From Nocardioidaceae bacterium (GTDB lineage: Bacteria; Actinomycetota; Actinomycetes; Propionibacteriales; Nocardioidaceae), in assembly GCA_013696015.1 (NCBI GenBank), contig JACCZI010000068.1:1-9944 (forward strand): DNA of 9,944 bases. Direction: 5' to 3'. Below, one piece after another: positions 1 through 5,583 of the stretch (the first letter of the stretch is position 1; the number at the start of each line of letters is the position of its first letter). A program made the translations under genes and the position numbers. The notes below the pieces were generated by a model, which was given only the letters and a program-made list of their open reading frames with translations, ran no database searches and was not told the origin of the DNA.

Positions 1-473
1 CGATCGCCCGGCGGGCCGGGCTGGCCAGCACGCCCCACGGAGGTGAGCTGCGCGGCGCCGCGAGCGTCGCCGCCTGCCTGACGGCGCTGCACGCCGACCG
101 CGTCGGCCACGGGGTGCGCTGCGTCGAGGACCCAGCGGTCCTCGAGGCGGTTGCCCGGGCCGAGGTCACGCTGGAGGTGTGCCCGAGCTCCAACGTGTCG
201 CTCGGTGTGTACGCCTCCCTCGAGGAGGTTCCGGTGCTCCAGCTGCTCGAGGCCGGCGTCCCGATCAGCCTGGGCGCCGACGACCCGCTGCTGTTCGGTT
301 CCCGGCTCGCTGCACAGTACGCGCTGGTCCGCGCGGCGCACGGCTTGGACGACGAGACGCTGGCCGGGTTGGCCAGGATGTCCGTACGCGGGTCCCAGGC
401 ACCCGACTCGGTGCGCGTGAACCTGCTCGCCGGCATCGACGACTGGCTCGCGAGTCCCCGCCCCGACGGCTGA
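1..473 (+). CDS. add: Adenosine deaminase, C-terminal part (5' end outside window)
   Basis: Zinc-dependent adenosine deaminase family, which hydrolyses adenosine or deoxyadenosine to inosine plus ammonia in cytosolic purine salvage. The frame is open from the left edge (first full codon at base 3), so only the last 156 or so residues are present. Visible family motifs, in order, are STPHGGE (the HAGE-type segment with the substrate and catalytic Glu), RVGHG (the zinc-side His), CPSSNV, and SLGADDP, which corresponds to the usual SLNTDDP and carries the Asp pair that binds zinc and substrate. The frame ends in TGA followed at once by a GC hairpin. It converges on murB. The family also holds adenine deaminases and related nucleoside deaminases, so exact substrate is inferred from motif similarity; the missing N-terminal half (with the HxH zinc motif) would help decide. 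No sign of frame disruption. Confidence 0.94.
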   Translation, partial: IARRAGLASTPHGGELRGAASVAACLTALHADRVGHGVRCVEDPAVLEAVARAEVTLEVCPSSNVSLGVYASLEEVPVLQLLEAGVPISLGADDPLLFGSRLAAQYALVRAAHGLDDETLAGLARMSVRGSQAPDSVRVNLLAGIDDWLASPRPDG

Positions 474-474
474 G

Positions 475-492
475 GCGCCGCCCGCGCGGCGC
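475..492 (+). terminator. GC hairpin just after the adenosine deaminase stop
   Basis: A perfect 7-bp stem (GCGCCGC / GCGGCGC, arms 475-481 and 486-492) with a 4-base loop starts one base after the TGA at 471-473. There is no T tract, which is common for hairpins ending actinobacterial genes. Its position makes it a likely transcription terminator or 3' end stabiliser for the deaminase gene. Confidence 0.5.
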
Positions 493-592
493 GGAGCCGG
501 CCGCCCACGCCGACCTCCCGACACTGAGGCTGCGGACACGACTGCCCTGTGCCACTAGATGTCGGACACGACCTGGATGGCGGGACGTCGCC

Positions 593-611
593 CGCGGGCC
601 CGTTGCCCGCG
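593..611 (-). terminator. GC hairpin just after the murB stop
   Basis: A perfect 7-bp stem (arms 593-599 and 605-611, 5-base loop) directly abuts the murB TGA at 612-614, on the downstream side for the - strand. It mirrors the hairpin after the convergent adenosine deaminase gene. No T tract. Probably ends the tRNA-rpmG-hadAB-murB transcript. The bases between the two hairpins (493-592) hold no gene I can support. Confidence 0.48.
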
Positions 612-1649
612 TCAGAGCCGGCAGCCGACCGTGACCGGTTCGTTGACCAGCTCGATGCCGAAACGTTCGCGCACCCCGTCGCGGATCTCGCGCGCCAGCG
701 CCAGCACCTGCGCCGTCGACGCGCCACCGCGGTTGGTCACCGCGAGGCTGTGCTTCCCGGACAGCCGCGCCGGCCCGGACCCGTAGCCCCGGGTGAACCC
801 GGCGTGCTCCATCAACCAGGCAGCACTGATCTTGACGCTGCCGTCGGGCTGTCTCCACCGTGGCGCCTCGGCCGGCAGCCGATCGGCATCGGGTGCCAAC
901 AGAATCGGGTTGGTGAAGAACGACCCCGCGCTCCAGGTGTCGTGGTCGGGGAGGTCGAGGACCATGCCTTTGCAGCGGCGCAGCTCGAGCACCGCAGCCC
1001 GGACGTCCACGAGGGGGGCCCGATCACCGAGCTCGATGCCAAGTCGTCGGGCCAGCTCGCCATAGCCCACGGGGGGCGAGAGCTCGCCGAGGCGGAGCTG
1101 GAAGGTCACGGCGAGCACCACGTGTCGCCCCGGCTCGCGCTTGAACCGGCTGCTGCGGTAGCCGAAGCCGCACTCGCGGCTGGTCAACGACATCCGGCGC
1201 CCCGTCAACCGGTCGTACGTCTCCACCCGGGCGATCGTCTGTGAGACGTCTTGGCCGTACGCGCCGACGTTCTGGATCGGCGCCGCACCGCAGCGACCCG
1301 GGATGCCGGACAGCGCCTCGAGGCCGGCCCAGCCCTCGTGGACCGCCGTTGCAACGAGCTCGTCCCAGTCCTCACCTGCGGCCACCGTGACCCATGCCCC
1401 GCTGCTCGAGTCGACCTCCACGTCGCGCCCGGAGGTCCGGACCAGCACCACGGTCCCCGCGTAGCCCTGGTCGGCAACGACGACGTTGCTGCCGCTGCCC
1501 AGCACCAGCACCGGCTCACCCGCGGCGTCGCAGGCAGCTACCGTCTCGACCAGCTCGGTCGCGCTGGTGACCTCGACCAGCCGGCGGGCGGGGCCGCCCA
1601 GGCGCAGGGTCGTCAACCCCGCCAACGGGACGCCGAGCCGCTCAGCCAT
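612..1649 (-). CDS. murB: UDP-N-acetylenolpyruvoylglucosamine reductase (MurB)
   Basis: FAD-dependent cytosolic enzyme that reduces UDP-GlcNAc-enolpyruvate with NADPH to UDP-MurNAc, the second committed step of peptidoglycan precursor synthesis. About 345 residues, usual for the type I family. The N-terminal FAD-binding domain has TTLRLGGPA near residue 15, VLGSGSNVVVAD near 49 and SGIPGRCGAAPIQNVGAYG near 114-132. The catalytic set is visible: Arg in YRSSRFK (about 165), the proton-donor Ser in SAGSFFTNP (about 243) and the Glu in LVNEPVTVG near the C-terminus (about 337). I chose ATG 1649; an in-frame GTG at 1655 would add two residues. Neither has a clear Shine-Dalgarno, and the start overlaps the end of hadB by 8 bases, so translation is probably coupled. 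Last gene of its operon. Confidence 0.97.
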   Translation of the reverse strand: MAERLGVPLAGLTTLRLGGPARRLVEVTSATELVETVAACDAAGEPVLVLGSGSNVVVADQGYAGTVVLVRTSGRDVEVDSSSGAWVTVAAGEDWDELVATAVHEGWAGLEALSGIPGRCGAAPIQNVGAYGQDVSQTIARVETYDRLTGRRMSLTSRECGFGYRSSRFKREPGRHVVLAVTFQLRLGELSPPVGYGELARRLGIELGDRAPLVDVRAAVLELRRCKGMVLDLPDHDTWSAGSFFTNPILLAPDADRLPAEAPRWRQPDGSVKISAAWLMEHAGFTRGYGSGPARLSGKHSLAVTNRGGASTAQVLALAREIRDGVRERFGIELVNEPVTVGCRL

Positions 1650-2064
1650 CGACACCGGTTGCGGCGACCACGCTCGCCCGGGCCCTGCCGAGGACCCGCG
1701 TCCCGGCGCAGGTGACGGTCAGGTCGACGCGGGCGAGGCCGTCCGCCCCGACCTCCGCCACCACACCCGCCACGACGACGCCGGTTCCTTCCTCGTTGTC
1801 GGGTACCACGACCGGGTGCGTGAACCGTACGGAGAAGTCCACAATGCCGGCGTGCCCCACCCATGTGGTGAGCGCCCGCGACGCGAGGGCCATCGTGTAC
1901 ATGCCGTGCGCGACCACACCCGGCAGTCCGACGGCACGCGCCACCCGGTCCGACCAGTGGATGGGGTTGAAGTCACCGCTGGCACCGGCATAGCGGACGA
2001 GGTCGGCCCGGCTCACCCGGTAGTGCCGGGTGTCCAGGACCTGACCAGCGGTGAGCGGTTTCAC
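1642..2064 (-). CDS. hadB: MaoC-type (3R)-hydroxyacyl dehydratase, HadB-like catalytic subunit
   Basis: Hot-dog fold protein of 140 residues, close in size to mycobacterial HadB. It carries the hydratase-2 signature GDFNPIH (catalytic Asp about residue 31, His about 36) followed by the GLPGVVAHGMYT segment, so this is the catalytic member of the pair. Family members dehydrate (3R)-hydroxyacyl-ACP or -CoA to the trans-2-enoyl form. The open frame runs further upstream (to 2112), but I chose GTG 2064 because it forms a GTGA 4-base overlap with the hadA stop and because homology begins there (VKPLTAGQVL). Paired with hadA upstream and overlapping murB downstream. In mycobacteria HadAB serves FAS-II in mycolate synthesis; whether this host makes mycolates cannot be told, so the acyl substrate here is unknown. 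Confidence 0.9.
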   Translation of the reverse strand: MKPLTAGQVLDTRHYRVSRADLVRYAGASGDFNPIHWSDRVARAVGLPGVVAHGMYTMALASRALTTWVGHAGIVDFSVRFTHPVVVPDNEEGTGVVVAGVVAEVGADGLARVDLTVTCAGTRVLGRARASVVAATGVDG

Positions 2065-2516
2065 CCGTCGGCTCCGGGCCGCCGGTGCACCAGGGTGGCG
2101 TGCGCGGTGCACACGTCCTCGCCTGCGACGGTGGTGATCCGGCTGGAGGTTGCGATGAGGTCGGTGCCCGCGGTCGAGCGCAGCGACTCCACCCGCAGCC
2201 GAGCCGTGAGCACGTCACCGGCCCGCACCGGGCGTACCACCTCGAACCGCTGCTCGGCGTGCACGACGTTGTGCAGCTCGACGGCCACCTCGGGGTCGGC
2301 GAGCAAGACGTTCATGGCGGCAAAGGCCACCACGATCGGGTAGGTGAGCGGCGCGACGACGTCGTCGTACCCGGCCGTACGGGCTGCCCCCACGTCGTGA
2401 TGCACGGGGTCGTCGGCGCCGATAGCGGCGGCGAAGCTCGCGATCGCACTGCGACTGACGTCGTACGGCGCCGTGGGTGGCAGCTCTCGTCCGACGAGCC
2501 CCTGGTCGATCGACAC
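2061..2516 (-). CDS. hadA: MaoC-like dehydratase N-terminal-type subunit, HadA-like
   Basis: 151-residue protein of the MaoC_dehydrat_N / UPF0336 type, resembling HadA of mycobacteria. It has the family's GADDPVHHD region near residue 33, the GYDDVVAPLTYPIVV stretch near 50-63 and a C-terminal hot-dog sheet (RFEVVRPVRAGDVL). It lacks the D-x(4)-H catalytic motif of HadB in its usual form. In the characterised HadAB complex this partner holds the substrate chain while HadB supplies catalysis; the same division is inferred here. GTG start at 2516, 19 bases after the rpmG stop, without a strong Shine-Dalgarno. Its TGA overlaps the hadB GTG by 4 bases (GTGA), the classic arrangement for subunits of one complex. 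Confidence 0.87.
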   Translation of the reverse strand: MSIDQGLVGRELPPTAPYDVSRSAIASFAAAIGADDPVHHDVGAARTAGYDDVVAPLTYPIVVAFAAMNVLLADPEVAVELHNVVHAEQRFEVVRPVRAGDVLTARLRVESLRSTAGTDLIATSSRITTVAGEDVCTAHATLVHRRPGADG

Positions 2517-2535
2517 GGCGGAGTGCTGCCCGGGC

Positions 2536-2706
2536 TCAGCGGGTCTCGCGGTGCTCGGTGTGCTTGCGACAACGCGGGCAGAACTTCTGCAGCGTCAACC
2601 GGTCAGGGTCGTTGCGCCGGTTCTTCCGGGTGATGTAGTTGCGCTCCTTGCACCCCGTGCAGGCCAGCGTGATCTTGGGGCGGACGTCGGCGCTTCTGGT
2701 GGCCAC
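2536..2706 (-). CDS. rpmG: 50S ribosomal protein L33, zinc-binding form
   Basis: Small basic protein of 56 residues. It begins MATRSADVRPKITLAC, contains ERNYITRKNRRNDPDRL, and ends in KFCPRCRKHTEHRETR. It holds two CxxC pairs (CTGC near residues 16-19 and CPRC near 43-46), so it is the zinc-ribbon (C+) paralogue rather than the zinc-free form some actinobacteria use under zinc starvation. GTG start at 2706 with a good Shine-Dalgarno (GGAGAG) about 6 bases upstream. It lies 41 bases after the tRNA-Met 3' end on the same strand, so it is probably released from a shared tRNA-mRNA transcript, and it leads the hadA-hadB-murB genes. A zinc-free paralogue elsewhere in the genome would be the usual complement; none is in this window. 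Confidence 0.97.
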   Translation of the reverse strand: MATRSADVRPKITLACTGCKERNYITRKNRRNDPDRLTLQKFCPRCRKHTEHRETR

Positions 2707-2747
2707 GGTGTCTCTCCACGGTTCGGGGCGGTCGGGGACGAACGTTG

Positions 2748-2821
2748 TAGCGGGGGCGGGACTCGAACCCGCGACACCACGATTATGAGCCGTGTGCTCT
2801 GACCGCCTGAGCTACCCCGCC
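2748..2821 (-). tRNA. tRNA-Met (CAT), elongator type
   Basis: A 74-base cloverleaf: acceptor GGCGGGG paired with CCCCGCT (terminal G-T pair), D stem GCTC/GAGC, anticodon stem CACGG/TCGTG around loop CTCATAA with anticodon CAT, T arm GCGGG-TTCGAGT-CCCGC, discriminator A. The terminal pair and the stem lacking a run of three G-C pairs next to the loop fit the elongator rather than the initiator. A CAT anticodon can also be modified to read ATA as Ile, but the body looks like Met. CCA is not encoded. Third in the Tyr-Thr-Met series, just upstream of rpmG. Confidence 0.96.
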
Positions 2822-2839
2822 ATCGGGATGGGATCCCAG

Positions 2840-2912
2840 AGCCCCAATACGGAATCGAACCGTAGACCTTCTCCTTACCATGGAGACGCTCTGCCGTCTG
2901 AGCTATTGGGGC
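2840..2912 (-). tRNA. tRNA-Thr (GGT)
   Basis: A 73-base cloverleaf: acceptor GCCCCAA/TTGGGGC, D stem GCTC/GAGC, anticodon stem TCTCC/GGAGA with loop ATGGTAA and anticodon GGT (reads ACC and ACT), T arm TACGG-TTCGATT-CCGTA, discriminator T. CCA not encoded. It lies 27 bases after tRNA-Tyr and 18 bases before tRNA-Met, so the three must be processed from one precursor. Confidence 0.97.
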
Positions 2913-2939
2913 GGGCGACGACCGAGGATACACGCTGGG

Positions 2940-3022
2940 TGGCAGGTGCAGGATTCGAACCTGCGTAGGCATACGCCGACGGATTTACAGTCCGCTTCCA
3001 TTGGCCACTCGGACAACCTGCC
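2940..3022 (-). tRNA. tRNA-Tyr (GTA), class II with long variable arm
   Basis: An 83-base cloverleaf: acceptor GGCAGGT/ACCTGCC, anticodon stem GCGGA/TCCGT around loop CTGTAAA with anticodon GTA, a long variable arm with a GGC/GCC stem, T arm GCAGG-TTCGAAT-CCTGC, discriminator A. The long variable arm is normal for bacterial tRNA-Tyr. CCA not encoded. First gene of the - strand operon. The 114 bases between it and the divergent yajQ gene must contain both promoters; a small CCACC/GGTGG hairpin (3037-3050) lies in the presumed leader. Confidence 0.97.
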
Positions 3023-3136
3023 AGGGCTCGCGATGACCACCTCGTGGTGGCGTGCGGCGTCAGCACACGATAGCGCAGCGCCTAGGCTGGCCCCGATCGG
3101 CGTCCGTGCACCACGTACCACCCCGGGAGGCATCCG

Positions 3137-3631
3137 ATGGCCGGCGACTCGTCGTTCGACATCGTCAGCAAGGTCGACCGCCAGGAGGCCGACAACGCGC
3201 TGAACCAGACCGCACGCGAGATCTCCCAGCGGTTCGACTTCAAGAACACCGGGGCCTCGATCACTTGGCAGGGCGAGTACGGCGTCGAGATCTCGGCGAA
3301 CGCAGAGGACCGCACGCGAGCCGTCCTCGACGTCTTCAAGGACAAGCTGATCAAGCGCGGGGTCTCGTTGAAGGCGCTGGACGCCGGAGAGCCCCGTACG
3401 TCGGGCCGAGAAGTCAAGATCGGCGCCAGCCTGAAGCATGGCATCACCCAGGAGCAGGCGAAGCGGGTGGGCAAGCTGATTCGTGACGAGGGACCGAAGG
3501 GGGTCAAGGTCGCGGTGCAGGGTGACGAGCTGCGCGTCTCGAGCAAGAAACGCGACGACCTGCAGGCGGTCATCGCCCTGGTGAAGGACGCCGACCTCGA
3601 TTTCGCCGTGCAGTTCGTCAACTACCGCTGA
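3137..3631 (+). CDS. yajQ: YajQ family cyclic-di-GMP/nucleotide-binding protein
   Basis: 164 residues, full length for the YajQ (formerly UPF0234) family. Conserved segments are the N-terminal SFDIVSKVD, NALNQTAREISQRFDFKNT, the EVKIGASLKHGITQEQAKR block near residues 95-113, and the C-terminal DADLDFAVQFVNYR. The fold is two ferredoxin/RRM-like halves. Members in Xanthomonas and Pseudomonas bind cyclic di-GMP and act with a transcription factor; others bind nucleotides or RNA. In actinobacteria the role is not well defined, so effector function here is inference. ATG 3137 is preceded by GGGAGG about 6 bases upstream. It diverges from the tRNA-Tyr/rpmG operon and is followed by 207 bases without a gene. 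Confidence 0.95.
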   Translation: MAGDSSFDIVSKVDRQEADNALNQTAREISQRFDFKNTGASITWQGEYGVEISANAEDRTRAVLDVFKDKLIKRGVSLKALDAGEPRTSGREVKIGASLKHGITQEQAKRVGKLIRDEGPKGVKVAVQGDELRVSSKKRDDLQAVIALVKDADLDFAVQFVNYR

Positions 3632-3653
3632 CCATCTAGATCACGCTCGCCGA

Positions 3654-3680
3654 GCAGATCACCGCCGCGTACGGCTCTGC
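3654..3680 (+). terminator. Weak bulged hairpin downstream of yajQ
   Basis: GCAGA (3654-3658) pairs with TCTGC (3676-3680), and inside this GCCG (3664-3667) pairs with CGGC (3672-3675) over a CGTA loop, leaving a 5-base bulge. It starts 22 bases past the yajQ stop. A second 6-bp inverted repeat, CTGACC (3681-3686) with GGTCAG (3703-3708), follows at once. Neither has a T tract; a terminator role is possible but weak. Confidence 0.25.
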
Positions 3681-3838
3681 CTGACCAAACGGTGGACCGA
3701 CGGGTCAGCTGTTCAGACACATATCGCGCCGTGGTCTGGACACGTGCCGGTGAGTGACCTTGACTCGTCAGAGGGGGCATTACGTGACTCTCCGATCGCG
3801 CGGACGACGTACCGCGAGGGCTGATCAGAGAGGCCACG

Positions 3839-5359
3839 ATGCGCAAGGTGCTGCTGGCGACGGTCGTCCTGGCGCTGGGGGCTGCTGCGCTCTCGCCGGC
3901 CAACGGCTCGCAGGTCCCTTCCGCCAGGCCTCGCGTGGACAGCCCCGCGCCGAACGTCGTGCTGTTCGTCGTCGACGACATGACGGCTGAGGACCTGGAC
4001 TACATGCCGCGCACCCAGCGGCTGCTGGTGGCTCGGGGGACGAACCTGACACGCAACTACTCGCCGTTCCCGCTGTGCTGCCCCGCCCGCGCCACCATCC
4101 TGACCGGGCTGTACCCGCACAACCACGGAGTGCTGGACAACGTCCGTCCCGAAGGCGGGTTCACCGCCTTTGAAGACCGCACAACGGTCGCCACGCTGAT
4201 CGATGACGACTACGCCACCGGGTTCACCGGCAAGTACTTCAATGATTACGCCGAGGACTTGGCCGGTCGCCGTTACGTTCCGCCGGGCTGGGACGACTGG
4301 ATGGCCAGCGTCGAACCCGGCACGTACGACTTCCTCCGGCAGACGTTGAATGTCAATGGGCGCCTGGTGCCAAGGCCGGGCGTCTACTCGACCCGGCTGT
4401 TCGGGCAGATGGGCCGCGAGTTCCTGTCCGAGCACGACACGTCGGGGCAGCCGATGTTCCTGTACGAGGCGTTCGTCGCACCGCACCACGGCATTCCGCG
4501 TGACACCGACGACACCGACGGGGTGGACACCCCTTACGTCGAGGCGCGCTACCGCGACACCTATGCCGGTCCGACGACGACGAGTGACCCGTCGTACAAC
4601 GAGGCCGACGTCTCCGACAAGACAGCCCCCTACTTCGAGACGCGGCAGGCACCCCTGACCCCGGCGGAGGAGGCGGCGACCGCCGAGAGCCTGGTGCAGC
4701 GACGCGAGTCCCTGCGCACCGTTGACGACGAAATAGCGGCCACCCTGGCCCGCCTGCGGGAGTTGCGGGAGCTGTCCAGCACCTACGTGATCCTGGTGTC
4801 GGACAACGGGTACAACCAAGGCCAGCACCGCATCAGCTCCGGTAAGAACGTGCCGTACGAGTCTGCGGCGCGGGTGCCGCTGGTCATCCGTGGCCCCGGC
4901 ATCCCGGTCGGACTGGACTTCGAGGGTGTCACAGGTCTACAGGACCTGACGCCGTCGATTCTGCGGATGACCAACCAGCTGCGCGACCAGGCCAACCCGG
5001 ACTTCGACGGGCGTTCCCTGGTGCCGTTGATCACCGGTGCTCGGTCGACAGGGCGGGCGCAGCTGATCGAGATCGCAAAAGCCAGCACCACCGCGATCGA
5101 ACCGCTGCCACCGTCAGCTGCGCCTCTGCACCCCAACTCGGGCACGGTGGCGTGGCAGGTGCACGGCATCGTCACCCAGGACGGCTGGAAGTACGTCGAG
5201 TACCCGCGGACCGGTGCGGTGGAGATGTACGACCTGAACGCCGACCCATACGAGATGGGCAACCTGTCCGCCGATTCCGCGTACGCGGACAAACGAGAGG
5301 AGTTGGCACGGGTGCTTGCTCGATACCGCTGGTGCGACGGAGCGGAGTGCAGGCGATGA
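3839..5359 (+). CDS. Secreted sulfatase (formylglycine-dependent, type I)
   Basis: 506 residues, alkaline phosphatase superfamily sulfatase that would cleave sulfate esters outside the membrane. An N-terminal Sec-type signal (MRKVLLATVVLALGAAALSP) precedes the catalytic domain; there is no lipobox or twin-arginine. Visible active-site features: metal-binding Asp pair in FVVDDM (46-47); the sulfatase signature CCPARATILTG with Cys80 as the residue converted to formylglycine; His pair in APHHG (216-217); DNGYNQGQH with the calcium ligands Asp322-Asn323; and Lys336 in SSGKNVPYE. The C-terminal subdomain has the MYDLNADPYEMGNL motif and ends in CDGAEC, a likely disulfide. It resembles arylsulfatase / N-acetylglucosamine-6-sulfatase relatives, but the substrate cannot be read. 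ATG 3839 has GAGAGG 6 bases upstream. No formylglycine-generating enzyme is nearby. It contains an ATA codon (4733) and other AT-ending codons unlike its neighbours. Confidence 0.93.
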   Translation: MRKVLLATVVLALGAAALSPANGSQVPSARPRVDSPAPNVVLFVVDDMTAEDLDYMPRTQRLLVARGTNLTRNYSPFPLCCPARATILTGLYPHNHGVLDNVRPEGGFTAFEDRTTVATLIDDDYATGFTGKYFNDYAEDLAGRRYVPPGWDDWMASVEPGTYDFLRQTLNVNGRLVPRPGVYSTRLFGQMGREFLSEHDTSGQPMFLYEAFVAPHHGIPRDTDDTDGVDTPYVEARYRDTYAGPTTTSDPSYNEADVSDKTAPYFETRQAPLTPAEEAATAESLVQRRESLRTVDDEIAATLARLRELRELSSTYVILVSDNGYNQGQHRISSGKNVPYESAARVPLVIRGPGIPVGLDFEGVTGLQDLTPSILRMTNQLRDQANPDFDGRSLVPLITGARSTGRAQLIEIAKASTTAIEPLPPSAAPLHPNSGTVAWQVHGIVTQDGWKYVEYPRTGAVEMYDLNADPYEMGNLSADSAYADKREELARVLARYRWCDGAECRR

Positions 5360-5375
5360 TCCGCCGACTGGTTGC

Positions 5376-5412
5376 TCACCCACCCCGACGCAGGTGCGGT
5401 CAGGGTGGGTGA
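5376..5412 (+). terminator. Strong hairpin downstream of the sulfatase gene
   Basis: TCACCCACCC (5376-5385) pairs perfectly with GGGTGGGTGA (5403-5412). After one C-A mismatch, GAC (5387-5389) pairs with GTC (5399-5401), and a short inner GC/GC closes an AGGT loop. This gives 13 pairs with one mismatch, starting 16 bases past the sulfatase stop. There is no clear T tract. It is the longest inverted repeat I see in the window and most likely ends the sulfatase transcript. Confidence 0.6.
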
Positions 5413-5524
5413 TGGGGCACACGACGGCTTACACCAAGCGGGCCGAGGCATGCCGGATGAGCTGAGGCGGAGTCGCACCGGCCCGTGTCGGAAGTGCGAG
5501 GTAGTGTCAGGTCAGTCATCGCGT

Positions 5525-5545
5525 TGCACCGGCGTGATCGGTGCA
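5525..5545. promoter_or_regulatory. Candidate operator: 7-7-7 inverted repeat before the aldo/keto reductase
   Basis: TGCACCG (5525-5531) and CGGTGCA (5539-5545) are perfect inverted copies separated by 7 bases, centred about 50 bases before the reductase ATG. The size and spacing fit binding by a dimeric helix-turn-helix repressor on two successive major grooves. The left arm overlaps TTGCAC, a weak -35-like hexamer. No regulator gene is adjacent, so the binding protein is unknown. A chance palindrome or a leader RNA hairpin remains possible. Confidence 0.35.
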
Positions 5546-5583
5546 GCCGTACGCATAGTCGCTTCCGCTGACGAGGGCCACAG

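Noticed and set aside
549..1244. Open frame of 231 codons on the + strand opposite murB
   Set aside because: Antisense to murB, which has all its catalytic motifs; no domain or convincing ribosome site. The + strand frame at 1486-2343 opposite hadB/hadA fails for the same reason.
3760..3786. Possible sulfatase promoter: TTGACT with TACGTG
   Set aside because: The -35-like hexamer is good, but the spacer is only 15 bases and the second hexamer fits a -10 poorly; not enough to list as a feature.
3713..4828. Open frame of 371 codons on the - strand opposite the sulfatase gene
   Set aside because: It lies antisense to a gene with a complete sulfatase active site, shows no recognisable domain, and is a by-product of G/C-biased third positions.
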